Below, one piece after another: positions 17,039 through 25,791 of a stretch of 64,000 bases of DNA. The translations under genes were made by a program, and so were the position numbers. The notes under the pieces were generated by a model that had not been told where the DNA came from, made no database searches, and worked only from the letters and a program-made list of their open reading frames with translations. The DNA comes from Limimaricola sp. G21655-S1. Lineage in GTDB: Bacteria > Pseudomonadota > Alphaproteobacteria > Rhodobacterales > Rhodobacteraceae. The stretch covers positions 1 through 64,000 of the forward strand of contig NZ_JAPWGO010000007.1 in assembly GCF_027213785.1 (NCBI RefSeq). The letters run 5' to 3'. The first letter of the stretch is position 1. The number at the start of each line of letters is the position of its first letter.

Positions 17039-17902
17039 ATGAAAGACCGCATTGACCCGCTGATTGCCGAGCGCGCGCCCTGGATGTTCCGGCAATCACC
17101 TCTCGTGAGGCCGTTGCGCGGTCTTTTGCACCTCGCCCTGTCCTATGACCGCACGGTCGCGATCGGCACCGAACTGCGCGACGAGCCCACCTCTCGCATC
17201 ATGGGTGACATGGGTGACCTGCTGGCGCGGCATCTCACCGTGGTGGGGCTCGACAATGTGCCGCGTCATGGGCCCGCTCTCATCGTCGCCAACCATCCCA
17301 CCGGCATCGCCGACGGGATCATGCTCTATCACGCGCTCAAGACGATCCGTCCCGATCTCTTCATCTACGCCAATGGCGACATCCTGCGGGTGCTGCCGCA
17401 GATGGAGGATTTGATCGTGCCGGTGGAGTGGCGCAAGGAGAAGCGCAGCCACGCCAAGACCAAGGTGACGATGGACCTGACCAAGCAGGCGGTGAAGGAA
17501 GGCCGGCTGGGCGTGATCTTCCCGTCGGGTCGGCTCGCGAAACGGCGTGGGCTCCGATTGCACGAGCGGCCCTGGATGCCTTCGGCGGCGATGCTCGCGC
17601 GCAAGTTCGACCTGCCGGTGATCCCGGTGAACATCCGCGCTCGCAACTCGGCGCTGTTCTACCTCTTCGACCTGATCCACCCGACGCTGCGCGACATCAC
17701 CCTGTTCCACGAGATGCTGAACAAGGACCGTCAGCCCTATGTCATCACCGTGGGCGAAGAGATCTCGCCCGCCGCGTTGCCTTCGAAATCCGAGGATGGC
17801 ATCGAGATGCTGCGCCGCGCGACGCTGGCCTTGGGCGGACGCGACGCACCGACGGTGAGCCTCGTGCGCTCGACCCGCTCGGTGCTGCGCGGGCGGGCCT
17901 GA
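17039..17902 (+). CDS. lysophospholipid/1-acyl-glycerol-3-phosphate acyltransferase-like protein
   Basis: This 287-residue protein belongs to the PlsC superfamily. It has the catalytic block NHPTGIADG (His86 to Asp92, a one-residue longer variant of HX4D) and the FPSGRLAKRRG block (161-171), corresponding to the FPEGTRS phosphate-binding motif. A third block VIPVNIRARNS is near 210. It probably transfers an acyl group to a lysolipid or glycerol-phosphate backbone at the membrane. The atypical HX5D spacing and FPSGR suggest a subfamily distinct from housekeeping PlsC. The 158 nt upstream contain a TTGTCA box and an AT-rich GGTTATTAAAG stretch that may hold its promoter. It is convergent with the next gene (4 nt between stops). 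Confidence 0.78.
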   Translation: MKDRIDPLIAERAPWMFRQSPLVRPLRGLLHLALSYDRTVAIGTELRDEPTSRIMGDMGDLLARHLTVVGLDNVPRHGPALIVANHPTGIADGIMLYHALKTIRPDLFIYANGDILRVLPQMEDLIVPVEWRKEKRSHAKTKVTMDLTKQAVKEGRLGVIFPSGRLAKRRGLRLHERPWMPSAAMLARKFDLPVIPVNIRARNSALFYLFDLIHPTLRDITLFHEMLNKDRQPYVITVGEEISPAALPSKSEDGIEMLRRATLALGGRDAPTVSLVRSTRSVLRGRA

Positions 17903-17906
17903 AGCG

Positions 17907-18812
17907 TCAGGACGCCATGCCCGATCGTTCGAGGCTCTGCTGAGGGCGCGCTTGCGGGCGCGGCACCGTGAGCGGCGTGGCGCTTTGGCAATAGCTCTGT
18001 TCCCGGGTCCAGGCCGCCATCTCGGCGCGCATCGCGGGCTTGGTCATCGGGCCCCAATCGGCGGCGATGCCCGCCCGTCGGCCGTCCTTCATCGCCACCG
18101 CGCCGTCGCGCTTGACGGTCCGGGCCGTGATCCGGGCGGCGCAGCTGAGATTGCGGACCGGGTCGCGCAGCATCGCGCCGTCGCGTGCGACGCAACCATA
18201 GCCCCGCGCCGTGCCGGGCAGGATCTGCAAAAGCCCGTGATAGAGCCCGCCCCCGCCCACCGCATCGGCGCGGTGCCGGCTCTCGAACCGCGCCAGAGCC
18301 GACATCACGCCGACCCAGAAGGCGCGGCGCAGCCGCGGCGGGTTCTCGGCATAGGCCGGGCACCATGTCGCGATGTCGGCCGGGACCACCTCGGCAAGAT
18401 CCGAGGCCGGGCCGCGCAACGCCGACATCAGGCCACGGGTCCAGATCCCGGTGCCCGGCTTTCCGTCCCAGTGCGCCTCCGGCAGGAACGGATCGCGGGC
18501 ACGCGGGCGCAGTCCCGCTTCGCCATCGGGGGCCTTGGCCGCCAGCGTCGCGGGGCGCGACATCGGGCGCAGCACGATGTCCGGTCGCGGATCGGCCTGA
18601 AGCTCGGGCGCGATCACGGTTGAAAACGCGCGGCGAGGCGGCTCGGGACCTGTCCGCGGCGGTACAGGTGTGTCTCGTGGCGGCTCGTCCGCATCGTCTC
18701 GCATCTCGATGGAAGCCGCGAGGATTTGCGCCGGGTCCGACAGCTCGGCGTGGACCATCGAACCCGGCATCACGGCCATCGATCCCCCCAGGATCATCAG
18801 TGCCACGAGCAT
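17907..18812 (-). CDS. secreted lytic-transglycosylase-like (SLT) protein, second of a tandem pair
   Basis: This 301-residue protein has an N-terminal signal sequence (MLVALMILGGSMAVMPGSMVHA), a Pro/Arg-rich linker (about 40-125) and a C-terminal SLT-like domain. The putative catalytic Glu is Glu177 in SALARFESRHRADAVGGGGLYHGLLQILPGTARGYGC. Four cysteines (in WCPAY, YGC, NLSC and SYCQ) are shared with the neighbouring paralogue, suggesting two disulfides in the periplasm. The family cleaves peptidoglycan glycan strands. The start at 18812 lacks a clear Shine-Dalgarno; an in-frame ATG at 18779 has GGGGGG upstream but would truncate the signal peptide. It lies 113 nt downstream of its paralogue on the same strand. 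Confidence 0.72.
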   Translation of the reverse strand: MLVALMILGGSMAVMPGSMVHAELSDPAQILAASIEMRDDADEPPRDTPVPPRTGPEPPRRAFSTVIAPELQADPRPDIVLRPMSRPATLAAKAPDGEAGLRPRARDPFLPEAHWDGKPGTGIWTRGLMSALRGPASDLAEVVPADIATWCPAYAENPPRLRRAFWVGVMSALARFESRHRADAVGGGGLYHGLLQILPGTARGYGCVARDGAMLRDPVRNLSCAARITARTVKRDGAVAMKDGRRAGIAADWGPMTKPAMRAEMAAWTREQSYCQSATPLTVPRPQARPQQSLERSGMAS

Positions 18813-18925
18813 GGGGGGATAACTGCACCGGCGCCAAGACACGATGCAACGCGAAAATGGCGCAATGCCGCGAGGTTGCCCCTCTTGACGTGGCGCCTGT
18901 GTCGCGGCGGCGACAGGCATCCCCC

Positions 18926-19585
18926 TCAGCCGGCCCGTTTCGATTTGGCGGCGGCCTGCGCGGTCTGACGTGGCTGGCAGTAGCTCTGGCTGCGGGTCCA
19001 GTTCGCCATCTCGTTGCGTTTCCTCGAGGAGTGGAACGGGCCCCAGTCGGCCGCGAGACCCCGCATGCCCGCCGAAACGACACCGTCGCGGCGCACGGTA
19101 CGCGCGGCGATGCGCACGGCGCAGGACAGGTTCGCGACGCCGTCCTTGAGCGCCGAACCGCTGCCGGCGGCGCAGCCATAGCTGCGCGCGGTGGCGGGCG
19201 CGATCTGCACCAGCCCGAACCACTTGCCCCCGCCGCCGACGGCCTCGGGGTTCCATGTGCTTTCATGCTTGGCCAGCGCCGAGAGCATCCCGGCCCAGAA
19301 GGCGGCGCGCTCGTCCTCGGAGGCTTCGGCATAGCCGGGGCACCAGTTCGCGATGTCGCCGGGCACCTGGCTCAGCAGCGGCGCGCCATGCGCCTTGAGC
19401 GCGGCCAGCGTCGCATCGGTCCATCGGGCGCTTTCGGGGCGGTGGTCCCAGGCCATCACCGGCAGCGCGGCAGGGGCTGCGGCCTCCACCTCGGGCTCGG
19501 GAATCTGGGCACAGGCAGCACCTAGCGAGAGCAGCGCGATCGGCATGAGGCGGCGCAAACGCGCGGATACACGTGTCGGGAACAT
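18926..19585 (-). CDS. secreted lytic-transglycosylase-like (SLT) protein, first of a tandem pair
   Basis: This 219-residue protein has a signal peptide MFPTRVSARLRRLMPIALLS followed by LGAACAQ. The Cys might be lipidated, but the lipobox is weak. The transglycosylase-like core is SALAKHESTWNPEAVGGGGKWFGLVQIAPATARSYGC, with putative catalytic Glu108. The pattern GDIANWCPGYAE...GVANLSCAVRIAARTVRRDG...WTRSQSYCQ is shared block for block with the downstream gene, so the two are paralogues from a tandem duplication. It is shorter because it lacks the proline-rich linker. It is divergent from gatB, with about 210 nt between starts. Confidence 0.72.
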   Translation of the reverse strand: MFPTRVSARLRRLMPIALLSLGAACAQIPEPEVEAAAPAALPVMAWDHRPESARWTDATLAALKAHGAPLLSQVPGDIANWCPGYAEASEDERAAFWAGMLSALAKHESTWNPEAVGGGGKWFGLVQIAPATARSYGCAAGSGSALKDGVANLSCAVRIAARTVRRDGVVSAGMRGLAADWGPFHSSRKRNEMANWTRSQSYCQPRQTAQAAAKSKRAG

Positions 19586-19798
19586 TATTCGTATTGGTCC
19601 GTTGTGGCAGCAACTGGCGTCGATCTCTCCCGCAGCACGTGCGGCTGTCGAGTCCGTGCTTCATCCGCTTGGATTTTCGGCGGGATACCGCCCAGCGGCT
19701 GCGTGGCTCCGCCGAGCCGCGCGCGCTCTCCCGACCCTTGAAGAAACGGTCATTCGCGCCTAATCAGGCCCGCGACAACCGTGCAAGGAGAGGCTCCC

Positions 19799-21322
19799 AT
19801 GCTGGACCTGACATTCGAGGCCCCCGCCCCCAAGGTGATCGCGGGCGCGACCGGGGATTGGGAGCTGGTGATCGGCCTCGAGGTGCATGCGCAAGTCGCC
19901 ACCCGTGCCAAGCTGTTCTCCGGCGCCTCGACCGAGTTCGGCGCCGAGCCCAATTCCAACGTTTCCTTCATCGACGCGGGCATGCCGGGCATGCTGCCGG
20001 TGATCAACGAGGGCTGCGTGGCGCAGGCGGTGCGCACCGGGCTCGGGCTCAAGGCGGAGATCAACCTGCGCTCGGCCTTCGATCGCAAGAACTATTTCTA
20101 CCCGGACCTGCCGCAGGGCTACCAGATCAGCCAGCTCTACCACCCGATCGTCGGCGAGGGCGAAGTGATCGTCGAGATGGGCGCGGGCGTTGCCCGCCGC
20201 GTGCGCATCGAGCGCATCCACCTCGAGCAGGACGCGGGCAAGTCGATTCACGACATGGACCCGAACATGTCCTTCGTCGATCTCAACCGCACCGGCGTGG
20301 CGCTGATGGAGATCGTCTCGCGGCCCGACATCCGTGGCCCCGAGGAAGCCGCCGCCTATGTCGGCAAGCTGCGCCAGATCCTGCGCTACCTCGGCACCTG
20401 CGACGGCAACATGCAGAACGGCAACCTGCGCGCCGACGTCAACGTCTCGGTCTGCCGTCCCGGCGATTACGAGCGCTATCAGGAGACGCAAGACTTCTCG
20501 CATCTCGGCACCCGCTGCGAGATCAAGAACATGAACTCGATGCGCTTCATCCAGGCCGCGATCGATTTCGAGGCGCGCCGCCAGATCGCGATCCTCGAGG
20601 ATGGCGGCAGCGTCGTGCAGGAAACCCGCCTCTACGATCCGGACAAGAACGAGACCCGGTCGATGCGTTCCAAGGAAGAGGCGCATGACTACCGCTACTT
20701 CCCCGACCCCGACCTGCTGCCGCTCGAGATCGAGCAGGCCTGGGTCGACGACATCGCGGCGCATCTGCCGGAACTGCCCGACGCCAAGAAGGCGCGCTTC
20801 ATGGGCGATATGGGCCTGTCGGATTACGACGCGGGCGTGCTGACGGCGGAACTCACCAACGCCATCTACTTCGAGGCGGTGGTGAACCATCTCGACAGCG
20901 CCAAGGATGGCAAGCTCGCCGCGAACTGGGTCATCAACGAGCTGTTCGGCCGGCTCAAGAAGGACGATCTGGGTATCGAACAGAGCCCGGTCAGCCCGGC
21001 ACAGCTGGGCGACATCGTCGTGCTGATCGCCAAGGGCGACATCTCGGGCAAGATCGCCAAGGAGCTGTTCGAGATCGTCTATACCGAGGGCGGCGACCCG
21101 GCGAAGATCGTCGAGGAGCGTGGCATGAAGCAGGTCACGGATACCGGTGCCATCGAGACGGCGGTCGACGAGATCATCGCCGCCAACCCGGCGCAGGTCG
21201 AGAAGGCCAAGCAGAACCCCAAGCTCGCGGGCTGGTTCGTGGGCCAGGTGATGAAATCCACCGGCGGCAAGGCTAACCCCGCCGCCGTCAATCAGATCGT
21301 CACGCAGAAGCTCGGGCTCTGA
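19799..21322 (+). CDS. gatB: aspartyl/glutamyl-tRNA(Asn/Gln) amidotransferase subunit B
   Basis: This 507-residue protein carries the PET112/GatB signature: [21 protein letters not shown], then [19 protein letters not shown], then [14 protein letters not shown]. The C-terminal tail domain ends [13 protein letters not shown]. GatCAB converts misacylated Glu-tRNA(Gln) (and Asp-tRNA(Asn)) to the correct aminoacyl-tRNA; GatB binds the tRNA and activates the carboxylate. gatA and gatC are not in the window. AAGGAG sits 9 nt before the ATG at 19799. A DUF4177 gene follows at 22 nt and is probably co-transcribed. Confidence 0.95.
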   Translation: MLDLTFEAPAPKVIAGATGDWELVIGLEVHAQVATRAKLFSGASTEFGAEPNSNVSFIDAGMPGMLPVINEGCVAQAVRTGLGLKAEINLRSAFDRKNYFYPDLPQGYQISQLYHPIVGEGEVIVEMGAGVARRVRIERIHLEQDAGKSIHDMDPNMSFVDLNRTGVALMEIVSRPDIRGPEEAAAYVGKLRQILRYLGTCDGNMQNGNLRADVNVSVCRPGDYERYQETQDFSHLGTRCEIKNMNSMRFIQAAIDFEARRQIAILEDGGSVVQETRLYDPDKNETRSMRSKEEAHDYRYFPDPDLLPLEIEQAWVDDIAAHLPELPDAKKARFMGDMGLSDYDAGVLTAELTNAIYFEAVVNHLDSAKDGKLAANWVINELFGRLKKDDLGIEQSPVSPAQLGDIVVLIAKGDISGKIAKELFEIVYTEGGDPAKIVEERGMKQVTDTGAIETAVDEIIAANPAQVEKAKQNPKLAGWFVGQVMKSTGGKANPAAVNQIVTQKLGL

Positions 21323-21344
21323 GCCCGTGCCGGAGGAGAGCGCC

Positions 21345-21749
21345 ATGACCGCCTACGAGTATCGCGTCGTTCCCGCGCCCAAGCGCGGGGTCAAGGAGCG
21401 CGGCCTGAAGACCGGCGAGGATCGCTACGCCCATGCGCTGCAGGGCACGATCAACGACCTGGGCGCGAAGGGCTGGGAATATCTGCGCGCCGAAACCCTG
21501 CCCTGCGAGGAGCGCCAGGGCCTGCGCGGTCGCAGCACCGTCTACCATTCGGTGCTGGTGTTCCGCCGCGCCACCGGGGCTCAGCCCGCCGCCACGCCGG
21601 TGGCGGCCGAGCCGATGGCCGCGCAGCAGGGGCTGAGCGCCAGCCGCGCCGAGACCCCCGCCGCCGCGCGGCCGGTGCCCGGCGCCCGGGAGGCGCAGGA
21701 AATCCCCGACCGTCCGGCGCCGCAGGTCACCGCGAACCGCGGCGACTGA
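21345..21749 (+). CDS. DUF4177 domain protein
   Basis: This 134-residue protein begins with a DUF4177 core (MTAYEYRVVPAPKRGVK...YAHALQGTINDLGAKGWEYLRAETLPCEER...STVYHSVLVFRR). The rest, from about residue 75, is an Ala/Pro-rich, probably disordered tail. The domain has no established function. GGAGGAG precedes the ATG by 6 nt. It follows gatB closely and precedes a strong hairpin, so the two form a likely operon. Confidence 0.8.
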   Translation: MTAYEYRVVPAPKRGVKERGLKTGEDRYAHALQGTINDLGAKGWEYLRAETLPCEERQGLRGRSTVYHSVLVFRRATGAQPAATPVAAEPMAAQQGLSASRAETPAAARPVPGAREAQEIPDRPAPQVTANRGD

Positions 21750-21767
21750 TCCCGGCGGGCCGACGCC

Positions 21768-21797
21768 GAAGGGGCGGAAAATGCCCTCCGCCCCTTC
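21768..21797 (+). terminator. terminator after gatB-DUF4177
   Basis: The 11-bp perfect stem GAAGGGGCGGA / TCCGCCCCTTC has an 8-nt loop and starts 18 nt after the DUF4177 stop. The 3' flank AATCTCC is not T-rich. Position and stem strength suggest a transcript end. Confidence 0.55.
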
Positions 21798-21854
21798 AAT
21801 CTCCGGCTCTTTGGACTAAACTGCCGCGTCCGACTCGAAAGGATGAGGCAGAGC

Positions 21855-22502
21855 ATGGCAAAGAACGACCCCTTCGGTTTCGATATGTCGGTATCGGCAT
21901 CGAAGAAGAAAAACCCGCGCGGCAGACGCGGGATGTCCGGCGCCTTCGAGACCTCGACGCGGGTCTGCGACCACCCGGGCTGCGAGGAGGCCGGCAAGTA
22001 CCGCGCCCCGAAATCACCCGATATCCTCGATGACTACTTCTGGTTCTGCAAGGAACACGTGCGCGAATACAACCTGAAGTGGAACTTCTTCGACGGCAGC
22101 ACCGAGGCCGAGTTCAGCGAGCAGATCGAGAACGACCGGGTCTGGGGCCGGTCGACCAAGCCCTTCGGCAAGCGCAGCGAGGAACAGCGCGCCTGGGCGC
22201 GTCTGGGCGTCGACGACCCGCACCAGGTGCTGGGTGAAAACGCCACCCGCAACCCCGGCAAGAACGCGGCCCAGCAGGGCCATACCCGCCGCCTGCCCGC
22301 CACCGAGCGCCGCGCGCTCGAGGTGCTCGACGCCAAGGACAGCTGGTCCAAGGCCGAGATCCGAAAATCCTACAAGGCGCTGATCAAGGTGCTGCATCCC
22401 GACATGAATGGCGGCGATCGCAGCCAGGAGGAGCAGCTCTCCGAGGTGGTCTGGGCGTGGGACCAGATCAAGGACAGCAAGTCCTTTCGCGACAAGGATT
22501 GA
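21855..22502 (+). CDS. J-domain protein with N-terminal cysteine cluster
   Basis: This 215-residue protein has a C-terminal J domain (about 150-215) with the diagnostic HPD at 181-183 (KALIKVLHPDMNGGD), which stimulates the ATPase of DnaK-type chaperones. The N-terminal part holds a Cys/His group (Cys38, Cys43, Cys65, His68 in VCDHPGCEEAG...FWFCKEHV) resembling a small metal-binding site. The domain order (J at the C-terminus, no G/F or DnaJ zinc repeats) marks a specialised type III co-chaperone found widely in this group. The start at 21855 (MAKNDPFGFD) follows GAGGCAG; it lies 57 nt past the upstream hairpin. Confidence 0.85.
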   Translation: MAKNDPFGFDMSVSASKKKNPRGRRGMSGAFETSTRVCDHPGCEEAGKYRAPKSPDILDDYFWFCKEHVREYNLKWNFFDGSTEAEFSEQIENDRVWGRSTKPFGKRSEEQRAWARLGVDDPHQVLGENATRNPGKNAAQQGHTRRLPATERRALEVLDAKDSWSKAEIRKSYKALIKVLHPDMNGGDRSQEEQLSEVVWAWDQIKDSKSFRDKD

Positions 22503-22592
22503 TCAAGAGGGCCGCCTCACGCCGCATTGCGCGGCGCGGGAGCGTCCGTCTCTCTTCGTGAATGAACCGGTTCGGGCCCTGCGGGCCGGGGC

Positions 22593-23285
22593 TCAGAGGC
22601 GCGTGACCGGCCCCGCGCCGAGCACCGCGCCGGTGGGCGCCCCGGTGGGAGATCCGCCCGCCGGTTCGTCGGAGATCGCGAGTACCGCCTGCGACAGCAG
22701 CGGCTGCAGATCCTCGGGCACCGCCACGCGCCCCTCGCGATCTTCCGGCAGCACGCCAAGCGACACCGGTGCCGCATCGCCCGCGATCAGCCACAGCTCC
22801 AGCGCCCGGCCCGGTGCCGCCGCACCGCTGGGGCGCAACACGTGCAGCATCTCCGGCGCATCGGGATCGAAGGCCACACGCACCACGAGGCTGCGATCCT
22901 CGGCCGCGATCTCGGCGCCGAACGGGGGAGCTTCCGGCCCCGGGCGCAGCAGGTCGAGATTGGTGACGACGAGGTACGTCCCCGCCGCCAGTGCCGCCGC
23001 CGAAAGCGCGGGCCACAGCCCCAGCCGCCACAGCACCCCTTCGCGCCGCGCCCCGAACAGCCGCCGGTCGATCGCGTTACGCACCCGAACGGGCGGGGTC
23101 ACCGGCGTCATGTCCTGCGTCAACGAGACGAAATCCTCGGCCCAGGCCGCATGGAGCGCGCGGTAATCCGGATCCGTCTCGAGCCGTCGTTCGGCGCGGT
23201 CGAGCTCCTCGCCCCCGAGCAATCCCAGCACGTGCTCGGCGGCCAGAACGGCATCGTCCTCGTGGTGATCGCCGGGACCGGTCAT
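22593..23285 (-). CDS. membrane anti-sigma factor (RskA-like)
   Basis: This 230-residue protein has an N-terminal cytoplasmic region (AAEHVLGLLGGEELDRAERRLETDPDYRALHAAWAEDFVSLT), an anti-sigma domain without the zinc HxxxCxxC motif. One membrane helix lies at about 88-108, and the C-terminal periplasmic RskA domain contains ALELWLIAGDAAPVSLGVLP. It should sequester the ECF sigma factor encoded just upstream, with which it shares a 4-nt ATGA overlap, the usual pairing for translational coupling. Release is probably through regulated proteolysis; the stimulus is unknown. Confidence 0.85.
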   Translation of the reverse strand: MTGPGDHHEDDAVLAAEHVLGLLGGEELDRAERRLETDPDYRALHAAWAEDFVSLTQDMTPVTPPVRVRNAIDRRLFGARREGVLWRLGLWPALSAAALAAGTYLVVTNLDLLRPGPEAPPFGAEIAAEDRSLVVRVAFDPDAPEMLHVLRPSGAAAPGRALELWLIAGDAAPVSLGVLPEDREGRVAVPEDLQPLLSQAVLAISDEPAGGSPTGAPTGAVLGAGPVTRL

Positions 23286-23836
23286 CGCGTCAGACACTCC
23301 TTCAGACGCATCAGGCTGCGCCGCAGCCATGTGCGCATCGTGTTCAACGGCACGCCGTGCCGCTCGGCGAGCTCGGCATAGCTCTCGCCGGTCAAATAGG
23401 CCCCCCGCACCGCCGCTGCACGATCGGGCTCGAGCTCTGCCATGCAGCGGTCGATCCTCTGGTTTTCCGAGGCCGCGACGGCCAGGGCCTCCGGTCCCGG
23501 ACCGGCATCGGCCAGATCGGCGACGGCATCCATGTCGCCGCCCCCCCGGCTCTCGGCCTTGCGCCGTGCCCGCAGCCGGTCGATGGCATGGTTGCGGGCG
23601 ATGGTGATCAGCCAGGTCATCGGGCTCAGCCCGTTCACCTGGTAGCGCCCCGCATTATGCCACAGCTTCACGAAAATCTCCTGGAGCGCGTCCTCGGCCT
23701 CGGCCCTGTCGTTCAACACACGCAGGCAGATCCCGAAGAGTTTCGCTGAGGTCGCGTCATAAAGCGCGCCGAAGGCCGCGCGATCGCCCAGCGCGACGCG
23801 GCCGATCATCGCCTCGATCTCGGTCTGGCGCGACAT
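23282..23836 (-). CDS. ECF-type RNA polymerase sigma factor
   Basis: This 184-residue sigma70 family protein has region 2 at about 20-90 (LYDATSAKLFGICLRVLNDRAEAEDALQEIFVKLWHNAGRY...PMTWLITIARNHAIDRLRARR). Region 4 is at about 130-182 (LEPDRAAAVRGAYLTGESYAELAERHGVPLNTMRTWLRRSLMRLKECL). It lacks sigma regions 1 and 3, as ECF factors do. Its stop overlaps the start of an RskA-type anti-sigma gene, suggesting a SigK/RpoE-like module. It is divergent from cobS. No clear autoregulated promoter could be assigned. Confidence 0.9.
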   Translation of the reverse strand: MSRQTEIEAMIGRVALGDRAAFGALYDATSAKLFGICLRVLNDRAEAEDALQEIFVKLWHNAGRYQVNGLSPMTWLITIARNHAIDRLRARRKAESRGGGDMDAVADLADAGPGPEALAVAASENQRIDRCMAELEPDRAAAVRGAYLTGESYAELAERHGVPLNTMRTWLRRSLMRLKECLTR

Positions 23837-24008
23837 GATGCTGAAGTTCCCCCGTCACTCTGGTTGCAGACAATGACGCCCCGCCCCGAAAAGGCAAGCG
23901 GGGCCCGGCCCATGGTCGCATCCCGCGGCCCTTGAACCCCGCCGCGCGATGCTCCATCACTTGCGCGACCGCCGAAAAGGGCCCTTGCCCGCACGCGAAA
24001 GGATCATC

Positions 24009-24995
24009 ATGGCCGACGCCCAGACCGACCCCAATGCCCGCCCGACCGAGGAGATCGACATCCGCGAGACCTTCGGCTTCGACAGCGCCATGAAGGTCAA
24101 GGGCTTCGCCGAGCGCTCGGACCGGGTGCCCGACATCGACCCGACCTACAAGTTCGACCCCGACACCACCCGCGCCATTCTCGCGGGCTTCGGCGCCAAC
24201 CGCCGAGTCATGGTGCAGGGCTATCACGGCACCGGTAAATCGACCCATATCGAGCAGGTCGCGGCGCGGCTGAACTGGCCCTGCGTGCGCGTCAACCTCG
24301 ACAGCCACATCTCTCGCATCGACCTGATCGGCAAGGACGCGATCAAGCTCAAGGACGGCAAGCAGGTGACCGAGTTCGCCGAAGGCATCCTGCCCTGGGC
24401 GCTGCGCCACCCCTGCGCCATCGTCTTCGACGAATACGACGCGGGCCGCGCCGACGTGATGTTCGTGATCCAGCGGGTGCTGGAGACCGACGGCAAGCTG
24501 ACGCTGATGGACCAGAACCAGGTGCTGACGCCGAACCCGTATTTCCGCCTCTTTGCCACTGCCAACACGGTGGGTCTCGGTGACACCACCGGCCTTTATC
24601 ACGGCACCCAGCAGATCAACCAGGCGCAGATGGACCGCTGGTCGCTGGTCGCGACGCTGAACTATCTCAGCCACGACGCCGAGGCGGCGATCGTGCTGTC
24701 CAAGGCGCCGCATTACAACACCGCCGAGGGGCGGCAGACCATCTCGCAGATGGTCACCGTGGCCGATCTCACCCGCACCGCCTTCATGAACGGCGATCTC
24801 TCGACCGTGATGAGCCCGCGCACCGTGATCAACTGGGCCCAGAACGCCGAGATCTTCCGCGACGTGGGCTATGCCTTCCGGCTCTCGTTCCTCAACAAGT
24901 GCGACGAGCTGGAGCGCCAGACCGTGGCCGAGTTCTACCAGCGCTGCTTCGACGAGGAGCTGCCCGAGAGCGCGGTGAGCACCGCCGGACGCTGA
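24009..24995 (+). CDS. cobS: aerobic cobaltochelatase subunit CobS
   Basis: This 328-residue AAA+ ATPase has Walker A in [15 protein letters not shown] (about 73-80) and Walker B in [11 protein letters not shown]. With CobT and CobN it inserts Co2+ into hydrogenobyrinic acid a,c-diamide in aerobic B12 synthesis; CobS forms the ATP-driven ring. Length and motifs are canonical. The start ATG at 24009 follows AAGGA. I see no cobalamin riboswitch upstream. An aspartate-racemase-like gene begins one base after its stop and separates it from cobT. Confidence 0.94.
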   Translation: MADAQTDPNARPTEEIDIRETFGFDSAMKVKGFAERSDRVPDIDPTYKFDPDTTRAILAGFGANRRVMVQGYHGTGKSTHIEQVAARLNWPCVRVNLDSHISRIDLIGKDAIKLKDGKQVTEFAEGILPWALRHPCAIVFDEYDAGRADVMFVIQRVLETDGKLTLMDQNQVLTPNPYFRLFATANTVGLGDTTGLYHGTQQINQAQMDRWSLVATLNYLSHDAEAAIVLSKAPHYNTAEGRQTISQMVTVADLTRTAFMNGDLSTVMSPRTVINWAQNAEIFRDVGYAFRLSFLNKCDELERQTVAEFYQRCFDEELPESAVSTAGR

Positions 24996-24996
24996 C

Positions 24997-25704
24997 ATGG
25001 CGACCGGGCTGCATATCGGCCTGATCGGCGGCATCGGCCCGGCGGCGACCATCGTCTATTACCAGCGGCTTTGCGACGCGATGCGCGCGCGCGGCGCGCC
25101 GCTGGAATTGACGGTGGTGCAGGCCGACATCCACACGCTGATCGAGAACAACCTTGCAGACCGGCGCGAGGCGCAGGCCGAAATCTATGCCGGGCTGATC
25201 CACAGGCTGAAAGCTGCTGGCGCCGATTGCGCCGCGATCACCTCGCTCGGCGGCCATTTCTGCTATGCAGAGACGCTCGCGCAGGCGTCGCTGCCGCTGG
25301 TCTCTGGTGTCGAGCCGCTCGACGCCCATTTCGCCGCTAAAGGCCTGTCGCGGGTTGGGCTTCTGGGCACGCGCGTCGTGATGCGCAGCCGCCTCTACGG
25401 CCAGCTGGCACGCACCGAGGCGGTGGCGCTCGACGACGAGATCGAGGTTCTGGGCCAGCTCTATCAGGATCTGGCGGTGGCGGGGCGCTGCGACGCCTCG
25501 ACCCGTACCGCGCTGATCGAAGCCGGGCGCCGGATGGTCGATGAGCTGGGGGCCGAGGCGATCGTGCTGGCCGGCACCGATCTGAACCTCGTCTTCGACG
25601 GTCAGGACCCCGGCTACCCGGTGATCGACGCGCTCGACGTCCACGTGGCGCGGCTCGCCGATCTGGCCAGCGGTGCGACCCCGCTCGACGTCCAGGCCCC
25701 CTGA
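24997..25704 (+). CDS. aspartate/glutamate racemase-family protein lacking the canonical cysteine pair
   Basis: This 235-residue protein starts HIGLIGGIGPAATIVYYQRLC, a clear Asp/Glu racemase superfamily N-terminus. In active members catalysis uses two cysteines, one in a CNTxH-type motif and one in LGCTE. Here the first block reads AAITSLGGHFCY (81-90) with no Cys at the expected place, and the second reads VLAGTDLNL (190-198), with Gly where Cys is expected. It may therefore be a non-racemising relative (for instance a lyase, isomerase or binding protein). It lies between cobS and cobT with a 1-nt gap after cobS, so it is in the operon; any link to cobalamin is unproven. Confidence 0.75.
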   Translation: MATGLHIGLIGGIGPAATIVYYQRLCDAMRARGAPLELTVVQADIHTLIENNLADRREAQAEIYAGLIHRLKAAGADCAAITSLGGHFCYAETLAQASLPLVSGVEPLDAHFAAKGLSRVGLLGTRVVMRSRLYGQLARTEAVALDDEIEVLGQLYQDLAVAGRCDASTRTALIEAGRRMVDELGAEAIVLAGTDLNLVFDGQDPGYPVIDALDVHVARLADLASGATPLDVQAP

Positions 25705-25791
25705 CCCGCGGCGCGCGCCGCGCTATGCTCTCCCACGGGGGCCGGACCCCGGCCCTTGCCGCCCCGCAACTCAGGTGAAATACCTCTGCCC

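Noticed and set aside
23837-24008. Cobalamin riboswitch upstream of cobS
   Set aside because: No B12-box-like sequence or characteristic stem set is visible in the 172-nt gap; only a short GC hairpin is seen.
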